From: Helichrysum umbraculigerum
Taxonomy: Eukaryota; Streptophyta; Magnoliopsida; Asterales; Asteraceae
Direction: 5' to 3'
Length of the DNA: 64,000 bases
Assembly (NCBI GenBank): GCA_949592205.1
Contig: CATIUR010000001.1
Coordinates: 44,471,001-44,535,000 of the forward strand
The position numbers were made by a program, and so were the translations under genes. Shown one piece after another: positions 54,231 through 64,000 of this stretch. The notes beneath the pieces are model-generated. The model was not told the DNA's origin. It was given only the letters and a program-made list of their open reading frames with translations, and searched no databases. Numbering within the stretch: position 1 is the stretch's first letter; the number at the start of each line of letters is the position of its first letter.

Positions 54231-56649
54231 TGTAACACCTGCATAATTAGGATAATTAATTATGCCTAATTATTTGTAACTAGTTGTAATTAGTATGTAA
54301 TAGGACTAATTACAGACTCTATTTGTATATATATAAGGTGATTTATATATATATGTGTGTACTTACGCGATTTGGATGAATCGTACGAATTAACCGGACG
54401 GAGTCCGACACAGTTTACTTGGACGTTGGTGACAGAAAATTTCTTAAATAATGAGAACGTATTTTTATTATATAAAATACAAAACCGAACGAACAGTATT
54501 TATATTACCGCGACGACATTTTAAATAATTCAACAAAAATGTATTAAACGCGAGTTAATAATTTAAATATTTCGACAAATGTTTTTATTATTAATTTCAA
54601 GGTATTTTTATTTAAATACTCCGGTTACATTTTAAAAATATAACTGTTTGGTTAAATATTAAAAACGAAGGATTAAACGATTAGGACACGGAGTAAACAC
54701 TGTGTTTTAGGGAGCGTTTTCCCCTCCCTTGTCTCTTTGGATCAGCCAACACACCTACACCCACCTTCTTCCTTTCATTTTCATTATCTCCAAAACACAC
54801 ACACACACATAAACACTCTCACTAAAAATCTTCACCAAATTTCGGACCTACAAATCGACCCACGAAATTTACATATTCGGAACCACCATCACGAGTGGAG
54901 CAAGGATATCAAGACCGTTTTCATCATTCCATCCTCAATCTAGCTCGATTTGCAAAAGTAAGAAATTTCTAAAATCTTAGATCTATTCAATTTGGTGTAA
55001 TGTTTTGATGTGTACACAACATAGTTATAACCTAAACCATGAAGAAAACACGATTTTACAGCTCAAAAATGAGTTAGATTTGCGTTTTTGGTCGGAAAAT
55101 CTCGACATCCGAAAGTTTCTGGGCTGGTGTTCATCTTTGCGACACAACGCTTGTGTCGCATGTTGTGTCGCATAACGCCTGTTATGTCGCATCTTGTGTC
55201 GTACCAAACCTTTAGTGTCGTAACTCTTGCGACATAATATTGTGTCGCACTCTATGTCGCATATTATGTCGTATTTTTATACGACACAACCCTTATGTCA
55301 CTATTGAATTAGCATCGCAAGCTTTTGCGACACAACCACTGTGTCGCAGAGCTCTTGTGTCGCATCCTTCATGCGACACAACCCTTGTGTCGCATACAAA
55401 TCCTTGTGTCGCAGCTTATGTCGCAGAAAACAGAAAACTTGGAAATTTTGAAGGATTTTTACTATAGCAAAGTCAAAGTTACGGTAGCAAAGTCAAATTT
55501 TACTGTAGCAATTCACTGTAGCAAATTACTGTAGCAAAGTCAACATTTTAGAATTTTTATTACAAACCGTCACCAACGGGCCAAACATGTTTTCCAACAA
55601 ACAAACAATTACAGACATACGGACAAACATTGGATATACTAGTTGTGTACAACTAAACGAAACATCTCGCGAGACACATACTTACATAACTTCATATGAT
55701 TAGGCATTTGAAGGTTACGGGTTCGGAGAACCTACTTGCTATATTTACTACTTGCTATTTGCTACGGCTTATTACAAGACTCAGGTGAGTCTTACGGCCC
55801 CACTTTTACTGTTTTATCTTAATGGGGGAGATACATGCTACTGATTTTTCTTGAACAAAAGTACTAAACTGTTTACTATACCAAACGGAATTGCATGAGT
55901 TGTTTACTATTTACAGAAGTCTCTCCATCATATATCGTTAGTTATGGACTTAAGCGCGAACACTAGTTAATAGATCCATTAGGGAAATGACCCTCCCCGC
56001 CCGGGGCAGTAGCGCTGCCACGTACTGATTTTCACGTAGAAAATGGTGACTAATTATTCGTTACGGATGCTTGCTCATTTACGAGCATGTCACGGGAGCA
56101 AAATTATCACTTACGGGTTAAGCTTCGATTATGAGCCTCATGGCAACGGTATAACTCACTTACGTACATTTGCTGGATTGCAAATACTGGTTTTACGATT
56201 GCTGGATTGCAATTACTGATTTTATGCCTACGGGCACTACTGATGAAATCTCGTGTTCAAAACTGATATTACTTACAAACCTGTGAGATTCACCAACATT
56301 CGTGTTGACCTTTTTAGCATGTTTTCTCAGGTACCCGAATGGAGTAGGATTACTCCAGGACTTTAGCTAGAGTCACATGATTTCAACACAACTGCATTAA
56401 CGGAGATTCTTAGCATTATCTTTTGTATATTTTGATTATGTAATAGAATCTCCCGCCATACGCGTGGACTTTGGGGGACTATTTTTGTATACGAAAACAT
56501 TAAGTTTTCAACCATTATATCTATGGGAATGTAACTAATTTACAAACGTTGCATATAGATGTCGTTTGCTTTATCTTTGTGCTGTGATATTTGATTAGTA
56601 GCACCCCAAAACCTTGCTTCCGTCAAACAGTGAATTTGGGGGTGTTACA
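54231..56649 (+). repeat. 3' LTR of A, 2419 bp
   Basis: It matches 46320-48688 apart from scattered changes and an expanded CTGTAGCAAA array at about 55462-55545. Donor block copy at 55782-55790. Confidence 0.93.
55138..55425. repeat. TGCGACACAA cluster in 3' LTR of A
   Basis: Second copy of the cluster at 47225-47513, with a few motif-level substitutions. Confidence 0.85.
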
Positions 56650-57032
56650 ATTATATAAATCTTGTGGTTCATAAACCTCATTTACTCATATACACCTGTG
56701 AGCTCACCATCTTTTTAGCTGACCTTTTAGCATGTTATCTCAGGTACTCAGCAGTAGGTTGGACTGCTCACCAGGATACTTTAGCTCGAGTCGCATGCAA
56801 TCATTACTTGTATATCTATTTTTTGTATAATTGGAAATGTACTAGAATCTCTCAGGGTAATCATGTGAACTCAATATAATGTAAACAGTTTGTAAACTCT
56901 TATGTTATATCAATGTATTTCGTAAACGACGCATATAGAGTCGTTCATTATATATCTTATGTGCTTGATTATTGATTAGTCGCGCCCCGACCCGATTCGC
57001 TTCCGCAACCCGAATTAGGGGGTGTGACAGAT

Positions 57033-57044
57033 TGGTATCAAAGC
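57033..57044 (+). promoter_or_regulatory. primer-binding site of B (tRNA-Met type, one mismatch)
   Basis: TGGTATCAAAGC, three bases after the LTR end. It differs from the site of A by G to A. Confidence 0.82.
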
Positions 57045-57357
57045 CTAAGGTTATAGTGAACTAGGTTGCATTAGTGGGCCTAGACTATGACCGTTAGGCA
57101 GTATTTTCTATTAAGTATGATTGATTCAAGAGTTACATCATACAAGTTTAATTTAACATAGCCTGATCAACTATGTACAATTAAATAAAGATGATGTAAG
57201 GCTTGAAATGGTTATGCTGGAATAGGAATACATTAGTTGACTCTGACCACGAGAGAAACCGGGACTCATAATTGTTTGTGCTAGACACTCATAAGACTAT
57301 TATGTGATATATGTATATATACATGCATAGCCATCGCTCAAGCACTATATGCTAGTC

Positions 57358-57416
<59 letters not shown>
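57358..57416. repeat. (TA)n microsatellite in leader of B
   Basis: About 58 bases of TA, where element A has only a short ATATATATAT at 48969. Confidence 0.92.
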
Positions 57417-57418
<2 letters not shown>

Positions 57419-57449
57419 CACTCACATTTCCAAACACTTTACCGTAGAG

Positions 57450-57640
57450 ATGGTAAACACACCTACCGAAACATTCCTACTTCATCCCACTCTCGACAAC
57501 ATCTCTTGGGATCACGAAACTCATAGGTAGCTAGGAGGACCACCGAGTCACTTCGAGCTAGACCTTATCCAACTCACAACAATTCAAATAACCAGGCTAG
57601 TAAGCACGCAGTTGCTAGTCAGTAGAGATGGTTATTCAAC
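57450..57640 (+). pseudogene. remnant of the coiled-coil ORF in element B
   Basis: The start region (ATGGTAAACACACC, then CGAAACTCATAGGTAGC) is related to the first quarter of the ORF at 49011 in A. The frame is broken at once, and the coiled-coil part is missing. Confidence 0.5.
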
Positions 57641-57776
57641 ACCTCTTGATTGTTCTATAATGTTGATTGTCATATTGTGATGTTGTATATTACCGCATTT
57701 ATATGTATACATCTATGATAATCATCATTTATGGACAATCTCTCACGAACCCTATCCTTCTGTTCTCAGGAAAATC

Positions 57777-60700
57777 ATGCCGCCAAAGTCAAGGACTTAC
57801 ACCGATGCCCAGATGGCATCCCTCATTTCCCAGGCAGTAACTGAAGCCTTGGCGCGAAGTCGTCAGAGACCTCCAGAAGGAATAGTGATACTGTCGATAC
57901 CACTCCTACTGCCAAGCCTTGTTCCTACAAGGACTTCCAGAACTACAAACCCTTGAACTTTAAAGGAACTGAAGGAGCCATCGGCCTAATCAGATGGTTC
58001 GAGAAGATGGAGTCCGTCTTCCGCATCAGTAAATGTGCGGAAGGGGATAGAGTTCAGTTTTCCACATGCACCCTTGCTGACGGTGCCCTCACCTGGTGGA
58101 ACTCGTATGACCAGTCTGTGGGTATCGACACCGCCTATTTACTCCCATGGGAGGATCTGAAGAAAATGCTCACGGATGAGTATTGCCCAACTGAAGAACT
58201 CCAGAAGCTAGATGAGGAGTTCTGGCATCTCAAGGTTCAAGGAACCGACATTGTTGGATATACTACCAGGTTCCAACAACTTGCAACCCTTCGCCCAGCC
58301 TTAGTAAGCACCGAGACCGACAAGGTCAAGAGGTACATACGTGGTCTTCCGGAACCTGTCCAGGGGAACGTCGCCTCTTCCAACAAACCACTATTCAGGG
58401 AGCAATCCGATTGGCCCATGAACTCATGGCTATGCAAGAGAGCCAAGAAACACCTGTCTCATCTTCTGGGAACAACAACAAGAGGAAATGGTCTGGAAAT
58501 CAGAACCAGCAAACCTTCAAAAAGACTGAGACTGTCAAGAATGACACATCGGGGTCTGGAGAAAGGAAAGGGTACACTGGGAGCAAACCTTACTGTTCCA
58601 AGTGCAACCGTCATCATGATGGTCCTTGTGGTACCCCCTGCAACAACTGCAAGAGGTATGGACACCTTACCAAAGACTGCCGAACACCTGCAACCAACCC
58701 CACTACCAACACTAACAACAACCAACCCTGAGCCTGCTTTGAGTGTGGAAACACTGGACACTTCAGGAATGCATGTCCGAAGCTAAAGAACAAGGGTAAC
58801 AACAACAACAATGCTAGGGGCAGAGATTTTGTACTGAACGCTGGAGACGCCCGTGAAGACCCTAATGTGGTCACGGGTATGTTCCTTCTCAACAATTTAA
58901 CCGCTTCAGTTCTGTTTGATACTGGTGCTGATAAGAGTTTTATATCTGAGAAGTTTAGCCCACTATTAGATATTATCCCAGTTGCCTTAGAAGCTAAGTA
59001 CACTGTAGAGTTAGGTAATGGCAAGTTGATCGAGGCCGATAATGTGATACCAAATTGCACCCTAAACCTTGCAAAAGAACTCTTTTCCATAAACCTCATA
59101 CCTGTCGAGATTGGAAGTTTCGACATCATTGTTGGCATGGATTGGTTATCCAAACATCGAGCTGAAATTGTCTGTTTTGACAAAATCGTTCGTATCCCTC
59201 TTGTCACTGGTAGTACTTTGATCATACAAGGGGAGACCGATGGAACAAGATTGAATATCATATCTTGCATGAAAACCCGCAAATACCTGAGAAAGGGTTA
59301 TCAGGCAATCCTCGCTCATGTTATTGAGAAAAAGTCAGAAGAGAAGCGACTTGAGGATGTGCCCATCGTCAGAGACTATCCAGAAGTCTTTCCTAAAGAA
59401 TTGTCTGGTCTTCCACCGCCGAGGCAAGTTGAATTCTTAATCGACCTTGTGCCCGGAGCATCACCCGTTGCATGAGCACCATATCGTTTAGCCCCCTCAG
59501 AACTTCAGGAGTTGTCTACTCAGCTACAGGATCTCCTGGATAAGGGTTTCATAAGACCGAGTTCTTCACCCTGGGAGCTCCGGTCCTGTTTGTGAAAAAG
59601 AAGGACAGTTCACTCAGGATGTGTATCGACTACAGAGAGTTGAACAAATTAACCATCAAAAACCGTTACCCACTTCCCCGTATTGATGATCTATTCGACC
59701 AACTTCAGGGGTCGAGTTTTTACTCAAAGATTGACCTACGGTCAGGTTATCACCAGCTACGAGTTCGCGACGAAGATATTCCAAAAACCGCTTTCCGAAC
59801 TCGCTATGGTCATTACGAGTTTCAGGTAATGGCATTTGGTTTGACAAACGCACCGGCAGTATTCATGGATCTTATGAACCGTGTGTGTAAACCATATCTC
59901 GACAAGTTTGTCATTGTCTTCATCGATGACATTCTTATCTACTCGCGCAATGAGCAAGAGCACGCGCAGCATCTCAAAACCATTCTAGAACTTCTTAGAC
60001 ACGAAGAGTTATATGCAAAATTTTCCAAGTGTGAGTTTTGGAGGCAAACTGTCCAGTTCCTTGGTCATGTGATTGACAGTCAGGGAATTCATGTTGATCC
60101 CTCAAAGATTGAGGCTATCAAGGGCTGGCAAGCATCGACAACGCCGACCGAAGTACGCCAATTCTTAGGACTGGCTGGTTACTATCGGCGATTCATAGAA
60201 AACTTCTCAAAAATAGCTCAACCTCTCACGACACTGACTCAGAAGGAAAAGAAGTTCAGTTGGACTGATAAACAAGAGTCAGCATTTCAGCTATTGAAAC
60301 AAAAGCTTTGTAGTGCACCAATTCTATCATTACCCGAAGGTAACGATGACTTCGTGGTATACTGCGATGCTTCACACCAAGGTCTCGGTTGCGTGTTGAT
60401 GCAACGAGACAAGGTCATTGCTTACGCTTCTCGACAACTCAAGGTGCATGAAAAGAATTACAGGACTCACGACCTCGAGCTGGGGGCCGTGGTGTTCGCG
60501 CTCAAAATCTGGAGACACTATCTGTATGGCATAAAATGTACCATCTTCACCGATCATAAAAGTCTCCAGCACATATTTGATGAGAAGGATCTAAACATGA
60601 GGCAACGTCGTTGGGTCGAGTTGCTCACCGATTACGACTGCGAAATCAAATACCATCCGGGCAAAGCAAATGTGGTTGCCAATGCCCTAAGTCAAAAAGA

Positions 60701-62206
60701 GCGCACCAAACCACTCCGAGTCCGAGCCCTCAGTATGATCATTCATAATGATCTCATCATTCAAATCCTTGCTGCTCAACTCGAAGCATTAAAATCGGAA
60801 AACATCAAAGATGAGGCCTTGCGCAACATGGAGAAACAATTCGAAACCAAACCCAACGGAGTCAAATGCTTCGCAAACCGAATCTGGTTATCTAGCTTTG
60901 GAAACCTTCGAGACTTGGTGATGGATGAAGCTCACAAGTCCAAATACTCTATACATCCTGGAACGGACAAGATGTATCATGGCATCAAGGAGTTATACTG
61001 GTGGCCAAACATGAAAGCAGTGATTGCCACGTATGTTAGTAAGTGTCTCACATGTTCAAAAGTCAAAGCTGAATATCAGAAACCCTCCGGTCTGCTACAG
61101 CAACCGGACATTCCTGAATGGAAATGGGAGCAAATCGCTATGGACTTCATCACTAAACTCCCGAGAACATCAAGCGGCTGCGATACCATTTGGGTGATCG
61201 TGGATCGGCTCACCAAGTCAGCTCATTTCCTTGCCATCAAGGAAACTGACAAAATGGAACGTCTCACGCAAGTCTATATGAAGGAGATCGTATCAAGACA
61301 CGGCGTTCCTATCTCGATTATCTCCGACAAAGATAGTCGTTTCACTTCTCAGTTTTGGAGATCATTACAGAAATCGTTAGGTACTCGTCTGGATATGAGT
61401 ACTGCGTATCATCCTCAAACCGATGGCCAAAGTGAAAGGACGATTCAAACACTGGAAGATATGCTACGCGCTTGCGTAATTGACTTCGGTGTAAATTGGG
61501 AACATCACTTGCCACTGTGCGAATTCTCGTACAACAATAGCTATCATACCAGCATTGGAGCTGCACCCTTCGAGGCACTGTACGGTCGTAAGTGCCGGTC
61601 GCCTATCTATTGGACCGAAGTTGGAGATAGCCAACTCACTGGTCCTGAAATCATTCATGAAACCACCGAGAAGATCGTTGGTATCCAGCAACGGTTGAAA
61701 GCCGCACGTGATCGTCAGAAGAGTTATGCTGACGTGAGACGCAAGCATCTCGAGTTCCAGGTTGGGGATCGAGTATTGCTCAAAGTATCACCTTGGAAAG
61801 GTGTCATCCGTTTCGGCAAGCGTGGGAAGTTGAATCCCAGATACGTCGGACCTTTTGAAATCCTTGAAAGGATTGGTCCAGTCGCATATCGATTGCAGCT
61901 ACCTCCTGAGCTTAGTAGCGTGCATCCCACTTTTCACATTCTAATCTTAAGAAATGCCTGTCCGATGAGACACTCATTATTCCTCTCGAGGAAATTCATA
62001 TCGACGACAAACTTCATTTTGTCGAGACACTAGTGGAAATCATGGACCGTGAGGTCAAACAGCTTAAACAAAGTCGTATTCCCATCGTCAAAGTTCGGTG
62101 GAATTCGCGGCGTGGTCCGGAATTCACCTGGGAACGGGAAGATCAGATGCAACTCAAATATCCACAGTTCTTCACAAACTCCACTCACACGTCAACTTCG
62201 AGCTGA
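57777..62206 (+). pseudogene. gag-pol polyprotein of element B, broken
   Basis: Homologous over its length to gag-pol of A, starting at ATG 57777 (MPPKSRTYTDAQM) and ending at TGA 62204. Breaks: a frameshift near 57885; a frameshift by deletion near 58385; TGA at 58729 between the zinc knuckles; TGA at 59473, where A has CGA; loss of one G near 59570; a frameshift near 61945. Open stretches retain CCHC knuckles (CNNCKRYGHLTKDC, CFECGNTGHF), protease FDTGAD, reverse transcriptase FIDD, RNase H YCDAS, the integrase core and the chromodomain-like tail. In RNase H the terminal DALSRKE of A reads NALSQKE. It cannot encode a working polyprotein. Confidence 0.88.
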
Positions 62207-62230
62207 ATTTCGGGACGAAATTCTCTTAAC

Positions 62231-62240
62231 AAGGGGAGAA
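62231..62240 (+). promoter_or_regulatory. polypurine tract of B
   Basis: AAGGGGAGAA, identical to that of A, abuts the 3' LTR at 62241. Confidence 0.85.
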
Positions 62241-63038
62241 TGTGACACCGTCAAATTAGGACTAGTTTTTATTTCCTAATCATTTAGAAATACATGTAAT
62301 TAGTTCTATGTATTAGGCTAATTGTATGTATCAATATATATATTGTTGAATATATATCAGTATGCGATTAGATTTAAATCGTGCATTATCAAATCAGCCA
62401 AATTCCGATTCATTTATACGGGAGTTGGTGAACACAAGTATTAAGTAATATAGAATTATCATTTAGTATAACTCATTAATTATTATATATTATTTTGATA
62501 ATATATAAAGTATTTCGTATTGTACAACTCAAAACATTCGCGACAAAAACTTATAAATAATGTATTATTATTGAAAATGATAATTATTATTTACTTGGAT
62601 TAAAATAAAACACATTTCGTTTTATTTCATTTTACTCAAACGCGACGAAACCATTCGAATCATATTCGTGATTCAAACTTAAAATAAAGATATATTTTTA
62701 TATCTCAAAAATAGTATTTTTATGAAATACTTCGATTAGAAATTTAAACGACTTCATTTTTAGAAATTTACCATTTGAAAACATTAGACTACTTTTCGAT
62801 CGGGTACAAAAACACGGGTATTTTGTACTTCGAGTGGGAGCCAACCAACTCCAATAATTGGAGCTGGCCGGCTATACCACACGCACCCTTCTTCTTCCAT
62901 TTTCATTTCTTCAATTCTCAATCTCTTGTCTGCTCTATCTCTCGGCTCTCTTTCTATCTATCTCTAAATTTTAACAACAACAAGAATCAATGGAAGTAAC
63001 GAGTATCATCATCATCATCACCATCTTCATCTTTTCGT

Positions 63039-63073
<35 letters not shown>

Positions 63074-63239
63074 GTTCATCAATTTAATTGTAAGGAATTA
63101 AACGCTTTTTCATTAAATTTACATGTTTATATTTCCTATAATATCATGCTTTAGTGTTCCACAAACTGATTATGTCCCCAAATTGAACCCCAAATGATGT
63201 ACCGTAAGTTTTGTTCGAACATACCCGTTTTGAGCTCGT

Positions 63240-63430
63240 GACCCGAACAGGTGAGTTACTCAACCCGGGCGGGTGAGAATATCAACCCGAACGGGTGAGA
63301 ACCAACACCCGAACGGGTGAAAGGTGATACCCGGACGGGTGGTACACACAGACCCGGACTAGTTAGAAAACTCACCCGGACTGCTCAGGGAACATACCCG
63401 AAAGGGTGTGGGCCCCCACCCGGACGGGTC
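63240..63430. repeat. ACCCGGACGGGTGA palindrome cluster in 3' LTR of B
   Basis: Same order of units as 45153-45345 with a few substitutions. Confidence 0.85.
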
Positions 63431-63578
63431 ACATACATTTATGCCACCATCTTTTGTAGTTTTGTATTTCTCTCAGTTACGCACGTCTGGGCAGCTTGAT
63501 CACCTTAATCCGAGTTCGTATGAGGGAGATATGGCCAAAACGGTGCAGCCTCGCCAAATCAGTTTAACAACCAACTTT

Positions 63579-63579
<1 letters not shown>

Positions 63580-63628
<49 letters not shown>
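63580..63628. repeat. (TA)n microsatellite in 3' LTR of B
   Basis: About 49 bases of pure TA. Confidence 0.95.
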
Positions 63629-63631
<3 letters not shown>

Positions 63632-64000
63632 ATGAATATTTTTACGAAAACAAAGCAAAATATAATTTTGAAATGTAATTTCAACTCTGTCACCAACGGG
63701 CCGTATACATTTTCACAACTTCAAACACAAACACTAACCGATGTTTTGGACATAACTAGTTTACGGAACAACTAGCATAGATGGTCTGTTGAGACATCTA
63801 ATCATTTTAAAACCTTGCGCGTTTAATACGCCCGACAGGTTTCAGTCATTGGAGACGACATCATTACTCTTGAACAACATCATTATTGCTTGTTATCAAC
63901 TCATTAGGCTCAGGTGAGTCTCATAGCCCCTTTTTAAATGCTTTTACCTAGGGGTGAGATACATGCTCGTTTTGTTTTACATGTGAACACAAGTAACAAA

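Larger units (their letters stand above)
46320..56649 (+). mobile_element. element A: young Tekay/Del-type Ty3/gypsy retrotransposon
   Basis: Complete element, 10.3 kb, flanked by ATTAT (46315-46319 and 56650-56654). The LTRs begin TGTAACACC and end TGTTACA. By eye the two LTRs differ by roughly twenty substitutions plus one insertion of about 47 bp, which points to a recent insertion. It contains a tRNA-Met primer site, an extra coiled-coil ORF, a gag-pol polyprotein with a single stop codon and a polypurine tract. It is inserted in the 5' LTR of B. Confidence 0.93.
62241..64000 (+). repeat. 3' LTR of B, cut by window end
   Basis: Begins TGTGACACCGTC and follows the 5' LTR up to a position corresponding to about 45990. 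About 0.7 kb more is expected outside. Confidence 0.9.

Noticed and set aside
62049..62279. 76-codon frame after the B pol
   Set aside because: Wrong frame of the chromodomain-like tail, which continues in another phase to TGA 62204.

Overview
The window is nuclear DNA of a flowering plant. It is AT-rich, with intron-split plant genes and nested LTR retrotransposons and MITEs. The gene content says eudicot. An asterid or Asteraceae-type genome is my guess, but nothing here proves it. I see no rRNA, tRNA or CRISPR array.

Two host genes are clear. (1) An intronless U-box/ARM E3 ubiquitin ligase of the PUB22/23/24 type at 5748-6950 (+). (2) An eleven-exon LONESOME HIGHWAY (LHW)-type atypical bHLH regulator at 30632-37116 (+), about 730 residues. 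Its leader carries an upstream peptide ORF that may itself be spliced. A weak coding-like patch lies at about 560-940.

Nearly everything else that can be named is mobile DNA, much of it delimited by target-site duplications (TSDs) readable in the sequence. Small elements: hAT-type MITEs (1218-2027, 35366-35564), Mutator-type MITEs (2382-2550, 39432-39746), PIF/Harbinger-type MITEs (3632-4289, 28769-29088, 38151-38838), Stowaway-type copies (2220-2566, 7496-7691, 29391-29586), a Helitron-like insert (3789-4122), a solo LTR (10863-11394), and foldbacks at 9257-9444 and 29820-30095.

Left nest, 12571-27079: a minus-strand solo LTR (D, TSD TTTAA) is interrupted by a complete non-autonomous Athila-type element (E, 13150-25248, TSD CAAAC). 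The 3' LTR of E is interrupted in turn by another minus-strand solo LTR (G, 20839-24154, TSD GGTTT). E has an ATHILA-ORF1-like protein, apparently with its own internal promoter and leader intron, but no visible polymerase.

Right nest, 42049-64000: a minus-strand LTR (C) is interrupted by a decayed Ty3/gypsy chromovirus of Tekay/Del type (B, 44126 to beyond the window). The 5' LTR of B is interrupted by a younger element of the same type (A, 46320-56649, TSD ATTAT). The gag-pol of A is open except for one TGA codon.

Most unexpected observations: a conserved splice donor (AGGTGAGT) in every Tekay-like LTR, paired with acceptors directly in front of the start codons of a coiled-coil ORF and of gag; clusters of short CpG-containing palindromes, different in each family, in every LTR family here; and repeated hairpins next to polypurine tracts in E, one set with compensatory changes.
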